Below, piece by piece: positions 52,820 to 61,346 of a stretch of 64,000 nucleotides of DNA. The notes under the pieces were generated by a model. The model searched no databases and had not been told where the DNA came from. It saw only the letters and a program-made list of their open reading frames with translations. A program made the position numbers and the translations under genes. Position 1 is the stretch's first letter. Every line of letters begins with the position of its first letter. The stretch is from an uncultured Lachnospiraceae bacterium. GTDB lineage: Bacteria > Bacillota > Clostridia > Lachnospirales > Lachnospiraceae. The stretch spans positions 1 through 64,000 of the forward strand of contig CAUEYX010000003.1 in the NCBI GenBank assembly GCA_959022495.1, in the 5' to 3' direction.

Positions 52820-55705
52820 TTAACGTTTCTTTTTCGAAAGTTTTGCTCCAGAAATTCCGGCTGCCACCGCTGCGGAAAGCAGTATAACTGCCATAACCGG
52901 AGATGCGGCAGTATCACCAGTCTGTACACTTCTCTCAGGCTCATTGTTTCCGGTCTGTGTATTGTTTCCGGTCTGTGCATTGTTTCCGGTCTGTGCATTG
53001 TCATCCGGTTTTTCATTGTCCGGCTGCTGCGGAGACGTATCTTCTTTCTTTGAATTAAGAAGCTGTTCCAAAGCGTTTTCGAGTGCTTCTAAGGCTGCGT
53101 CCACAGCTTCCTGGCAGGCATCCACTGCATCCAATACAGCATTGGCATTCGTAATGGCAGCCTGCAGGGCATCGACGGCCTCCTGTTTGTAATCTTCTTT
53201 ATTGATGGATTCCAGGAATGCGGCTGCTTCATCAACTGCGGACTGCAGTTTTGTTTTATCCGTTTCTTCTATTGGCGGGATCTCCGTGCCCTCTGCCAGA
53301 AGATCCTTGTATACGTATTCCACCGTTATTTTATCACTGCCAAATACGCCGGATGCCTGGGCTGGTGTTACGGTCAGTTCATACCCCAGGTCCGCCATGT
53401 TATCCATAACGGATGTTGTGTACGTTTCCCCTTCCGCGCCGTAGATATATTCGGTGGGAGCTGCGATGGCGCCTGTGGTGGTGACATGGCGTACTTCCAC
53501 AGCGCATTCGCCGGGGATGATGTCCCCGCGTGCGTCGCCGCGGGCTATGCCGATTTCTCTTGCCGCCTCATAGATTAGAGCGATCTCATGATCGGTCTGC
53601 ACACCCTGGTTTGAGGGGGGAACATTGATGACAAGCGTATTATCCTGGCGCTGGTATTTATCATACCAGCTCTTGATCTGGCCGGCGTCCACGCGCAGTG
53701 TATTTTCGGAGCTGTTTGTATTCCAGAACCAGCCGTTCCCGATAATGAAGGTTCCCTCAAAGGGCAGATAGTAATTTTCGCCCTGGTAAGTAAATATTTT
53801 CGGGTCACCGGACTCCGCGGTATCTCTGCCGTCATACAGTTTAAAGTCAGAGGGGAAGTTTACAATTTCTTCGCCGCCCTGGAGTGACGCGATGTCACGG
53901 TCTCCAAGAGTCAGGTTTACCGAGATCTGGCAGCCGGGCTGATACTGTTTTACCATATTGTAGATCCGCTCATACTCCCAGCGCTCCGTGTCTTTCACCC
54001 ATCCGCCGTCGATCCAGAGTTCACAGATATCCCCGTAATTTGTCATCAGCTCTTCAATCTGATTGTAAGCGAAGTCTGTGTAAGCCTGGTCCCAGGCGCG
54101 CTCATCGACGTAGTTGGATTTGGGGTGGTTCTTTTCCCAGTTCATATCCCAGATGGAATAATAGAGCCCCAGTTTGATGCCGTATTTATTACATGCCTTG
54201 GCAAGCGCCTCCACCACATCAAAATCAACCCCCTCGTGTCCGCAGTTGGTGACTTTGTGGTTACTGTACTGGGTGTCGAACATTGCGAAGCCGTCGTGGT
54301 GTTTGGAGATCAGGACGACATAATTCATACCCGCTTCCCAGGCGGTCTTTGCCCACTGTTCCGGATCATATGTGTCCGGATTCGGATTGAATACAGACGG
54401 GTCCTCATTTCCGGAACCCCATTCATTATTTGTAAATGTATTTACGCCATAATGGATGAACATCCCATAGCCGAGTTCCTGCTTTCTCAGCTGATAAGTA
54501 TTTGGAGTTTCGCTCGGTACAGGCTTTATCCAGTCGGGATCGATGGGACGTTTGTCTGTAAGATAAGTAGTTTCGACGGCGTCCGGATCGCTGTAAAGGC
54601 CGATCTCGTCCAGATTAAGACTGTTTCCTGTCAATGAGATGCGCAGATACTGTTTGGTAACTTCGCTGCCCACCAGGCTGCTGGTGGATGGGATATGCTC
54701 TGCGTCCATGCGCCAGTCTTCCCAGCTGCTCCCATCGTCCGATACCTGGGCGCTGATCATTTTGATCCGCCCGGAGTAAGCGGTTGTCTCAAAAAGAATC
54801 AGCTGGTTAAATGTCTTCGGCTGTCCCAGATCCAGTGTGACCACAAATTCAAAGCCATCGTCCTCTGTCCGTGAAGACCAGCGTGTCCCTAAATCTCCGT
54901 CCAAAGCGAACTCGATACCGTAACTGTCCTGGTCATAGGAGCCTTCATAGGTGCTGTTGGCTGTGCCGGAAGCTCCCAGGGCCAGGTTCTCTCCCAGTGG
55001 TTCCAGGCTGTCCATAGCGTTTCTTAAGATGCTGGCAGCATCGTTGATCTGCCCGTCCAGCATGTCCTCATTTTGGTAAACGATCTTTGCGCTGGACAGC
55101 GCGATGGTAAATTCTCTGGAGGACTGAATTGTGTAGAGCCGTGTATCAACCGCGTCAGCTTCTGCGATGAGTGCCTCCAGTTTATCCCTTGCGGTGTCCT
55201 CCCCGCGGTTATAAAATTCTATTTCATTGATATTGATTTCGGTTCGTCCGCCGTCAATTACCAGCCGGATGTGCCGGGAAGTCAGAGTCTGGTCTAATAC
55301 CAGCTCTTCGTCATAGATCCCGTTATCTTTTAAGTCGGAGAAGGACTGGACGTCTGTCCAGCTGCCGTCCTCCCCGGTTTCGGAAGTCTGGACCGTGACT
55401 GCCTCCATGCGGGGGCCGTATGTCTGGGTCTCGTAGACCTTAACGCAGTTAAACGATACTGGGGTGTCAAAATCTGCCTGGACCCAGCATTCACCCGCTC
55501 CCTTTGCGGCCCACTGTGTGGTCAGGTCACCGTCCATGGCATGTCCCTCGTACCCCTCATAGGAAAGGCTTTCGGAAAATGTGCCTCCGCTGATATCTAC
55601 TTTTTCCATCTCAGCAGCAGATACAGGCACAAATGGGGCCGCAGCTGTGAATGTAAGAACAGCTGCCACTGCCCCGGAAAGCCATCTTAAATAGTGTCTT
55701 TTCAT
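52820..55705 (-). CDS. Cell-wall-anchored GH29 alpha-L-fucosidase (SVQTG sorting signal)
   Basis: A 961-residue surface enzyme. A signal peptide (1-28) is followed by an F5/8C domain (about 30-165), a helical spacer, a second F5/8C domain (about 235-370), and the GH29 barrel (about 390-745) with FIHYGVNTFT, SKHHDGFAMFD and the nucleophile Asp in CELWIDGGW. A MucBP-like domain (750-815), a FIVAR-like helical module, a short QTGNN repeat, and SVQTG at residue 926 before a membrane helix and basic tail end it. It removes alpha-L-fucose outside the cell. The ATG at 55705 follows GGGAGAGAGAAA. A reading to 55798 has no site. TATAAT-like sequence lies upstream on the minus strand near 55800. Confidence 0.92.
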   Translation of the reverse strand: MKRHYLRWLSGAVAAVLTFTAAAPFVPVSAAEMEKVDISGGTFSESLSYEGYEGHAMDGDLTTQWAAKGAGECWVQADFDTPVSFNCVKVYETQTYGPRMEAVTVQTSETGEDGSWTDVQSFSDLKDNGIYDEELVLDQTLTSRHIRLVIDGGRTEININEIEFYNRGEDTARDKLEALIAEADAVDTRLYTIQSSREFTIALSSAKIVYQNEDMLDGQINDAASILRNAMDSLEPLGENLALGASGTANSTYEGSYDQDSYGIEFALDGDLGTRWSSRTEDDGFEFVVTLDLGQPKTFNQLILFETTAYSGRIKMISAQVSDDGSSWEDWRMDAEHIPSTSSLVGSEVTKQYLRISLTGNSLNLDEIGLYSDPDAVETTYLTDKRPIDPDWIKPVPSETPNTYQLRKQELGYGMFIHYGVNTFTNNEWGSGNEDPSVFNPNPDTYDPEQWAKTAWEAGMNYVVLISKHHDGFAMFDTQYSNHKVTNCGHEGVDFDVVEALAKACNKYGIKLGLYYSIWDMNWEKNHPKSNYVDERAWDQAYTDFAYNQIEELMTNYGDICELWIDGGWVKDTERWEYERIYNMVKQYQPGCQISVNLTLGDRDIASLQGGEEIVNFPSDFKLYDGRDTAESGDPKIFTYQGENYYLPFEGTFIIGNGWFWNTNSSENTLRVDAGQIKSWYDKYQRQDNTLVINVPPSNQGVQTDHEIALIYEAAREIGIARGDARGDIIPGECAVEVRHVTTTGAIAAPTEYIYGAEGETYTTSVMDNMADLGYELTVTPAQASGVFGSDKITVEYVYKDLLAEGTEIPPIEETDKTKLQSAVDEAAAFLESINKEDYKQEAVDALQAAITNANAVLDAVDACQEAVDAALEALENALEQLLNSKKEDTSPQQPDNEKPDDNAQTGNNAQTGNNTQTGNNEPERSVQTGDTAASPVMAVILLSAAVAAGISGAKLSKKKR
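52943..52996 (-). repeat. Three tandem 18-bp repeats in the GH29 gene
   Basis: Units start at 52943, 52961 and 52979, encoding three copies of a QTGNN-containing six-residue motif just before the sorting signal. They form part of the cell-wall stalk and may vary in number. Confidence 0.8.
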
Positions 55706-55942
55706 TTTCTCTCTCCCTTCTTTCGGCAATGCTTGAAAGCAGGACAGAAGTCTTGCTTCAAAACTGCAATTGCCAAATATATACAATTTTAACACCATTA
55801 TAACGGATTTTTCCTAAAACAGCCCTGTAATTTTTTTACATTTTAAGATGTAATTTTTTTACATTATTGGGGATTGCATTATTGGGGAGTATTGACACAC
55901 ATTTTTGTGGGTGTTACTCTGTTGATAGAAAAAGAATCAGAT

Positions 55943-56006
55943 GCTTATATAGGTTCATAATCGGTTGAACGTCTCTACCAGCCGCCGGAAACGGCTGACT
56001 ATAAGT
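55943..56006 (+). promoter_or_regulatory. Purine (guanine-type) riboswitch upstream of guaD
   Basis: P1 forms from CTTAT (55944-55948) and ATAAG (56001-56005), P2 from GTTCA (55953-55957) and TGAAC (55966-55970), and P3 from CAGCCG (55979-55984) and CGGCTG (55992-55997). J2/3 reads GTCTCTACC and J3/1 GACTAT, with the C that specifies guanine-like ligands. The usual J2/3 is GTTTCTACC, so one core position differs. TTGACA at 55892 may be the -35 box of its promoter. The guaD start codon lies 59 nt downstream. Confidence 0.82.
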
Positions 56007-56064
56007 ATTCGGGCGGCGAAGCGCGCCAGCCTGCGTATTATTATAGAAAGGGAGGTTACAGCTG

Positions 56065-56100
56065 ATGAGGGAACCTATTTTTATTTTAAAAACAGTATAG
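56065..56100 (+). pseudogene. guaD: 5' fragment of guanine deaminase, cut off by the mobile element
   Basis: AAAGGGAGG (56047-56055) and ATG 56065 begin a frame reading MREPIFILK. It then enters the element and stops at TAG 56098. The nine codons join perfectly, in frame, with the guaD remainder at 62204. It lies directly behind the purine riboswitch. Confidence 0.85.
56078..56091 (+). repeat. Left boundary direct repeat (att site)
   Basis: The 14-bp TTTTTATTTTAAAA is shared with 62190-62203 and lies within codons 5-9 of guaD. Confidence 0.8.
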
Positions 56101-56250
56101 CTTTTGTAGTATCTTTTTATAAGTTTGTTCAAGTCCGATAAATCCTTATATTTCAAGGCTTTCCAGCGTTTTCTCTTTGACAGATTCCCTTTATAACTGG
56201 CTATAATACCTCATATTTACACCGTCAAACGTTGTACGGTTCGTTGTAAA

Positions 56251-57444
56251 TTAGGCGATCATCCTGCGCATTTCTTCGTTGGCTCCTGCTTCCGATGCAT
56301 GGGCATATAAGTCCAGTGTCATCATGATACTTGCATGTCCCATGATATACTGTAAGTTCTTCGGATTCATGTTCTTCTGCGCCAGCCTTGTACAGAAGGT
56401 ATGCCGCAACGTATGAGGAGTGATATGTGGTAAAGCAGTGTCATGTGATTTGTTATATTTCTTAACCGCTCCCTTTAACATGCTTTTGTATCTGCCCTCT
56501 GTCATAGGAAGCCCCTTGGGACTGAGAAACAGGAAATGACGATAACCGTCAATTTCTTTTACTTTTGCCTCTTGTCTGCGCTTCAAGACCCTGTGAAAGG
56601 CTTTCTCTGTCTCCTCACTCATCGGCACGTTGCGAATCCCGCTCTTTGTTTTGGGTTCATTGACGTAATAGCCGTCCTTATCCTTTAACAGCTGGTGATC
56701 GATGTGGACAGCGTGACGGGTAAAGTCCAAGTCCTTTTTTGTCAATCCGCACAGCTCCGAGATTCTAAGCCCTGTTTTCAACAGGATCAGCACATCATCA
56801 TAATACTTCTGATAGGTTTTATCCTCTGCCATAAATGCCAGCAGTGCCTGTTCCTGCTCCTCACTGAGTACGACCTTTGGTTTCCTGTTGTCCGGAAGCA
56901 CTTCACTCAGGACAAAATCAAAGGGATTCTTCCGCACATAGTTATCGTCCATTGCCATATAGAAACATGCTCTCAGTGACCGCTTGTAGTTGCTGATGGT
57001 TTGATAAGAAAAGCCCTTTTTCTGCATTCTGAGCGCCCATGCTCTGGCATCAGATGGTTTGATACTGTCAATGCTCTTAGCACCCAGTATATCGCCCTCT
57101 AAGGCCCTCATGAGGTACTTCCTGCTTTCTTTGGTCTTTTTCTTGACATTCGGGCGTCCTGCATTCTTTTTCGCATAGAGCCGGCACAAGGTCATCTTAC
57201 CTCCCTGTGTGTCGATCCCGTCATACAAATCTTTCTGTATCGCCCGTTCCTTTTCCCTGAGAGATAAATCTTCCCGTTTTCCTGCCGGCGTTTTATCGGT
57301 AGGCAACAGTTTCCACGCATAGACATAGTTTGTTTTCCCCAGTGCGTCCACATATTTATAGGTGTATCTGCCGTCTTTTCTCTGGCTCTCTCCTCTGTAT
57401 AGAACACGATTCTTATGGTCTCGTCTCTTCCTTATGTTCGACAT
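56251..57444 (-). CDS. int: Tn916-type tyrosine recombinase integrase
   Basis: A 397-residue integrase, close to the 405 residues of Tn916 Int. The N-terminal AP2-like arm-binding domain (KRRDHKNRVLYRGESQRKDG) is followed by the core-binding domain (about 85-185) and the catalytic domain with LLKTGLRISEL (Arg I), HTLRHTFC (His-x-x-Arg) and the Tyr in DLYAHAS. It catalyses excision and insertion of the element through AT-rich coupling sequences. It lies next to the left boundary and downstream of xis. Confidence 0.95.
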   Translation of the reverse strand: MSNIRKRRDHKNRVLYRGESQRKDGRYTYKYVDALGKTNYVYAWKLLPTDKTPAGKREDLSLREKERAIQKDLYDGIDTQGGKMTLCRLYAKKNAGRPNVKKKTKESRKYLMRALEGDILGAKSIDSIKPSDARAWALRMQKKGFSYQTISNYKRSLRACFYMAMDDNYVRKNPFDFVLSEVLPDNRKPKVVLSEEQEQALLAFMAEDKTYQKYYDDVLILLKTGLRISELCGLTKKDLDFTRHAVHIDHQLLKDKDGYYVNEPKTKSGIRNVPMSEETEKAFHRVLKRRQEAKVKEIDGYRHFLFLSPKGLPMTEGRYKSMLKGAVKKYNKSHDTALPHITPHTLRHTFCTRLAQKNMNPKNLQYIMGHASIMMTLDLYAHASEAGANEEMRRMIA

Positions 57445-57525
57445 CTTTCAAACTCCTTTCCAAGTAAGAAAGAGCCTTGTATATACGACTTGTATTTATC
57501 ATAACACGCACAAGGCTCTTTTTCA

Positions 57526-57726
57526 CTAGATTTCTTCTAACCGGTCAATGATAGCTTCCAGTTTCTTTTTCTTGATGAGCATACGATTTCCATTGAACAC
57601 AACGCATTCTTCCTTGTATTCTCTGGCAACTTCACGAAGTTTGTTTTCCCCGATACGGAAATAACTGGACGCTTCCTCCACGGTCATTAAATAACGCTCC
57701 CATAAGGGCATACTTTCATCACGCAT
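57526..57726 (-). CDS. xis: Tn916-type excisionase
   Basis: A 66-residue protein, the size of Tn916 Xis. It has a winged-helix DNA-binding fold suggested by LMTVEEASSYFRIGENKLR and a basic LIKKKKLEAIIDRL end. The ATG at 57726 follows GGAGGAGG. A longer reading to 57798 lacks a site. It directs Int towards excision. It is transcribed just ahead of int. Confidence 0.92.
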   Translation of the reverse strand: MRDESMPLWERYLMTVEEASSYFRIGENKLREVAREYKEECVVFNGNRMLIKKKKLEAIIDRLEEI

Positions 57727-58204
57727 ATAATAACACCTCCTCCAGTATGTTTTGCCAAGCCCTCCAACGGCTTTTGTCTTAGCCCACAGGAATCTCACCT
57801 CTGCATCGTTCGGATGTAGCCGTACCCATTGCGTGCGACGCTTCTAACGCTCAAGCTGTGGCTGTACGGGCGTATCATTATCTGACAGGGCAGGTCATGA
57901 CGGTAAAAGGGGACAAACCTTTTACAGGAACACAAACAGGGAATCGCTCGCTTTTGCAGGAGAAAGGTCATGGCGTGCTTGTTTCCACGGCTCGCTGTCT
58001 GTCAAACGTATTGGATGGCTGTATGTAGTTGTCAAAGAACACGAAAGAAGAAAGATTCCTCTCATATATACCGCGTCTGGGAAGGAGAGGTGTGTAACCC
58101 TTTTTTCAAATTTTTCTATTTAGATGAACAAACCACCTCGTTTTAGCGGAATCAGCTAATCCTACGGATAAAATCTTGTGTTGTGACAAGTGTCTGTTGA
58201 TTTT
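57727..58204. other. Non-coding stretch of the element between xis and the iterons
   Basis: No gene is seen. It contains a perfect 8-bp-stem hairpin (GTAAAAGG 57903-57910 with CCTTTTAC 57918-57925). It resembles the leader-like DNA before xis in Tn916-family elements. Most of the conjugation genes that would lie here in a full element are absent. Confidence 0.4.
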
Positions 58205-58490
58205 CTTCTTTCACACCATATCTGTACAGAAATAGGCGATTTGATTACTAATTTAGATTTTCTTCCTTCACTCCATATCAGGACAGGAACAGGCGATTTG
58301 ATAACTAATTTAGAAAATTTTTAGATTTTTCTTCTTTTCGCACAACACTGTCCACAAACGATCGATTTGTATCACTATTTCAAAAGAAATTTATCGTTTC
58401 TTCTTTCACTCCATATAGGGAACGAAACAGGCGATTTGCTAACCATTTTAGAAAAAATTTAGATTTTTCTTCCTTCACTCCATATCTGTA
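58205..58490. repeat. Five iteron-like direct repeats, mostly 69 bp apart
   Basis: Copies beginning CTTCTTTCAC or CTTCCTTCACTCC start at 58205, 58262, 58331 (degenerate), 58400 and 58469. Each contains CCATAT and GGCGATTTG, except the degenerate third and the truncated fifth. Spacing is 57, 69, 69 and 69 bp; the first interval lacks a 12-bp AT block. They lie just downstream of mobT and may be a replication origin, a plasmid-style control site or a recombination footprint. Confidence 0.8.
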
Positions 58491-58527
58491 CGCTCATGTC
58501 TGCTTTGTTGCAGATGTTTCTGAGACA

Positions 58528-59742
58528 TTAAAAAATACCGTCATTCTCTTGTGGAACGGCGGTATCGATTCGTTCTTCTATGGTGGATCGCTCTAGCGCT
58601 AATAGATGTTTATGCTTGTCTTTCAACTCTGCATGTTCAATCATATCCTGCAGTATCGTTGTATGGTTTTCCCTGTCCAGCTCCTGTACCATTTTCATCG
58701 TAGGTGCGACTTGCCTTTGTAGCCAGTTCAGCGCCTTTTGTAACGTATAAGGTTCTGGTCTAGTGGTTAAGCGTATCGGCTCTCTGTTTTCCCCTATGAA
58801 CCATGCCCAGTCTGTATTGACAGGCCATTGACTTTTCGGTTTATCATCCTGTCTGTCCACAAAGCAGATATAGTGATTGACAATGGAAAAGGCGGTACGT
58901 TCCGCGTCACGATAGTTGAGGAGGTCTGCAACGGCATAGTAGGCTCGTTCATTCTTCATGCGTATTTCAAAACGGTTCTTGATTTCTGCTTCTTCGACTG
59001 CTGTACCGTTCTTGATATACTGCTCATAATTCTTCTGGTAGGCACACATATACAGCTCGCTTTTCGTAGAGCCAAAATAAATGCTCTCGCCTGTATTTTG
59101 CGGAATATCCCCAGCACACTTCTCTGTACTGCCATAGCCTTTTTGCTTGCGGAAGTAGGCGATACATTCACCAGCTTTATATTTCGCTTTTAAGAGGGGA
59201 ATATCTAAGATTCCTGTACGGTCATTGATTGCCAAGTCCAGCCGTTTCATTTTACCGCCTGCCGTCATACAATCGAGCATAAAGTCATACCATGAGCGTT
59301 CCTGTGCCAGCAGATAACTTTCTATCTGCCGACAGCCTTTGCCTTTCAGCTCCAATAAAACGCCTAACTGTTCCTGTGTGGAACACATGAGGTTGATATC
59401 ACCAATGAGATATTTGCTTTCATAGCCGTATTTCCCAAAATCTTCAAAAAACATGTGTCTCGGATGGATTTGTAATACCTCACGAATCACTCTCAATGCG
59501 TCTGTAGTAGGGAAGCGGACACGGAAGTAATCGACAAGTAAAAAGAGCGGTTCTTTTGGATTGAACCGTTCCATCTGTTTTATCATTGTTTCTTTCAACT
59601 CTGGTGATAAAGGTAGTTTCCCTTTTTCAATGCGATTGTAATGTTCACGACTGATGCCACAGGCAACGGCGAATCGTGTTTGTGATACGTTGTATTCCTC
59701 ACGTTTTTGTCTTAACTCTTCCATAAAATTTTTCTCGTTCAT
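58528..59742 (-). CDS. mobT: MobT/Orf20-type relaxase (Rep_trans family)
   Basis: A 404-residue protein, similar in length to Tn916 Orf20. An N-terminal XRE-type HTH (about 8-65, VSQTRFAVACGISREHYNRI) is followed by the Rep_trans relaxase domain (about 75-370), with a likely catalytic Tyr region and RLDLAIND metal motif. MobT nicks oriT and starts rolling-circle replication of the excised circle. The ATG at 59742 follows GGAGGA. A longer reading to 59826 has no site. An oriT-like sequence lies 243 bp upstream, where it is expected. Confidence 0.93.
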   Translation of the reverse strand: MNEKNFMEELRQKREEYNVSQTRFAVACGISREHYNRIEKGKLPLSPELKETMIKQMERFNPKEPLFLLVDYFRVRFPTTDALRVIREVLQIHPRHMFFEDFGKYGYESKYLIGDINLMCSTQEQLGVLLELKGKGCRQIESYLLAQERSWYDFMLDCMTAGGKMKRLDLAINDRTGILDIPLLKAKYKAGECIAYFRKQKGYGSTEKCAGDIPQNTGESIYFGSTKSELYMCAYQKNYEQYIKNGTAVEEAEIKNRFEIRMKNERAYYAVADLLNYRDAERTAFSIVNHYICFVDRQDDKPKSQWPVNTDWAWFIGENREPIRLTTRPEPYTLQKALNWLQRQVAPTMKMVQELDRENHTTILQDMIEHAELKDKHKHLLALERSTIEERIDTAVPQENDGIF

Positions 59743-59984
59743 TCTTTCATTCCTCCAATCAAAAAAGGCAACTATCTTGTGAGGATAATTGCCTATTACT
59801 TTTCCGTTTACAAAAGAAAAAGACAATCGATTTCGGAATTGAAATCCATTGTCTTTGTGTAATTACAGTCTTCAATTTTCAGTGTGATATTTTTGCTTTC
59901 ATGTCACACCCTGTCAAAATGCGGTTTTGCCTTATAAATACAGGGTTTTCCACCTGTTTTTGTATATTGTCTCTTGTATTTTGT

Positions 59985-60009
59985 GCCCCCCTTGTTAGAT
60001 AACGGGGGC
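59985..60009 (-). other. Candidate oriT (nic region) of the element
   Basis: GCCCCC and GGGGGC flank a short core; on the minus strand this reads C-run, GTTATCTAACAA, G-run. Tn916, ICEBs1 and ICESt3 oriT sites have the same plan (C-run, TCTAACA or CTAACA, G-run), and oriT lies upstream of the relaxase gene in them. From memory of the family layout, not a search. Confidence 0.65.
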
Positions 60010-60037
60010 TTGATGTTCGCTCACCACAGGCTCGCTC

Positions 60038-60124
60038 ACAGATGGAGCGAACCGGACACTTCCAAAGGATGTCGGAAAAATCTGAGAGATTTTCCCGACA
60101 CCGTGCCCGGTTCACTCCATCTGT
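60038..60124. repeat. Long imperfect inverted repeat (nested hairpins)
   Basis: An outer pair of 22-nt arms (60038-60059 and 60103-60124, one or two mismatches) encloses an inner near-perfect palindrome (60070-60100, TGTCGG to CCGACA). Almost the whole 87 nt can pair. Next to oriT, it may be a single-strand origin, a processing site or a relaxase-loading structure. The rest of the 440-bp gap between mobT and the cargo has no other visible feature. Confidence 0.75.
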
Positions 60125-60182
60125 TGTCTTGTTTTGGTTCTATTTGTCTCAGCCTACGCATATCAGATATGTTTTGATAAAG

Positions 60183-60356
60183 CTATTTACATTTCTTTTT
60201 ATAACAGCAATAACAAAAATAAGATATGCACCCTCCAATAATTCCTAGTATAATATACACGATCTCCTTATGCATTATCCCATTTATCACAAAAGTAGGA
60301 CATATAGCACCTAGGAAGAAAAACAAAAATAGATACAATTTTTTATTGTCTGCCAA
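60183..60356 (-). CDS. Small two-helix membrane protein, possible immunity protein
   Basis: A 57-residue reading frame with a TTG start overlaps the end of the preceding cargo gene by 14 nt and has AGGAGGAGG about 11 nt upstream. It reads MADNKKLYLFLFFFLGAICP and continues with a second hydrophobic helix (IVYIILGIIGG) and a Cys- and Lys-rich tail. Two membrane spans, a small size and coupling to a secreted-protein gene are typical of immunity proteins of bacteriocin systems, but no known family was recognised. The frame is intact and follows the operon direction. Confidence 0.6.
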   Translation of the reverse strand: MADNKKLYLFLFFFLGAICPTFVINGIMHKEIVYIILGIIGGCISYFCYCCYKKKCK

Positions 60357-60948
60357 TATATGTTACGCCTCCTCCTAAAAAATTCAGGTGCAAAACTATA
60401 CCATCTTTTATTCCAGAAGAAATTACTGCATTAGCTACTAGGCTAAAAATAACGCCAATACCTACAGTAATTACAGGATGAGCGGCAAGTACAGGAGTGA
60501 ATATTCCAGCAAGTCCCCACAAAGCGGTAACCCCTGTCGAAGTAATATTCTGAACCATTCCAGCATCTAAATATATCTCCAAATAATTCCAATGGAAATA
60601 GACTGCGTTTTTACCGTAGGCCCTAGTAGAAACAGTTTGTTCAGGCAAATAAACCCTTCCGGTTTTTTCGTCAGTTTGTAAATCAAATTTTATAATAGAT
60701 TCATTGATTTTAGATAAATGTTCTGTAACCTTTGAATATAATTCAGAAGATAGTCGGACATTTTGAGGTAATTCGAGATAAAATTGATTATCATGGATTT
60801 TTATATACTCATCTAATTCACTCCAATTAGTTGATATATTTGTGGTATCATAATAAACAATATGTTCTTGATGTTCTTGTGCATAAGCTGGAGAAACAAA
60901 ACTTATAAACATAAGAACTGAACATATAACACTTAAAAACTTTTTCAT
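60343..60948 (-). CDS. Secreted protein with hydrophobic C-terminus, unknown family
   Basis: A 201-residue protein with a clear signal peptide (MKKFLSVICSVLMFISFVSP, cut near AYA-QE). A charged middle region (about 25-115) is followed by a long Gly/Ala/Val-rich hydrophobic segment (about 120-190) and an LNFLGGGVTYIGRQ end. The start at 60948 follows GGAGAAATGAAA. The make-up (signal, then amphipathic or membrane-active C-terminus) resembles secreted bacteriocin or toxin precursors. It is third in a four-gene operon of the element. The family was not recognised, and it could also be a surface-acting modulator. Confidence 0.7.
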   Translation of the reverse strand: MKKFLSVICSVLMFISFVSPAYAQEHQEHIVYYDTTNISTNWSELDEYIKIHDNQFYLELPQNVRLSSELYSKVTEHLSKINESIIKFDLQTDEKTGRVYLPEQTVSTRAYGKNAVYFHWNYLEIYLDAGMVQNITSTGVTALWGLAGIFTPVLAAHPVITVGIGVIFSLVANAVISSGIKDGIVLHLNFLGGGVTYIGRQ

Positions 60949-60989
60949 TTTCATTTCTCCTTTCAAACATTAAATTTAGTAATTGAAAC

Positions 60990-61340
60990 TTATTTGCACT
61001 TTCTTATATTTTGTATGATTTTTTCAACAGAACGAGCACCATTATTTGCAAAATATTTATTCACGATAAATTCATTTGAAATATCATGTACTAAAGAAAT
61101 AATACGGTTAATATAGTCATTATCTTCAAGATGATAACTATATTCAGATATAATATTGATTATATTTTTGTCTTTAGAAAAAATAATTCCAATTATATCA
61201 TCTTCATTATACAAAATATTGTTTTTAACATATGGAAATTGCCACAATTCATAGGATTCAGCTTTTTCAATGCGGCGAGGATAGCAAGCTACTAAATCCT
61301 CGTTTGTTAATGTAGAATGATTGGCATAATTCAAATACAT
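60990..61340 (-). CDS. Small cytosolic hypothetical protein
   Basis: A 116-residue protein with no signal peptide or membrane segment. It is rich in Asn, Ile and acidic residues, with LYNEDDIIGIIFSKDKN in its middle and a helical basic C-terminus. GGAGGA overlaps the stop of the upstream gene, so it is translationally coupled. It may be an immunity or regulatory component of the secreted-protein operon. No family was recognised. Confidence 0.7.
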   Translation of the reverse strand: MYLNYANHSTLTNEDLVACYPRRIEKAESYELWQFPYVKNNILYNEDDIIGIIFSKDKNIINIISEYSYHLEDNDYINRIISLVHDISNEFIVNKYFANNGARSVEKIIQNIRKCK

Positions 61341-61346
61341 TCCTCC

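Noticed and set aside
58205..58490. CRISPR array
   Set aside because: The repeats are long, imperfect and spaced by similar, non-unique sequence, with no cas genes. They are iteron-like direct repeats.
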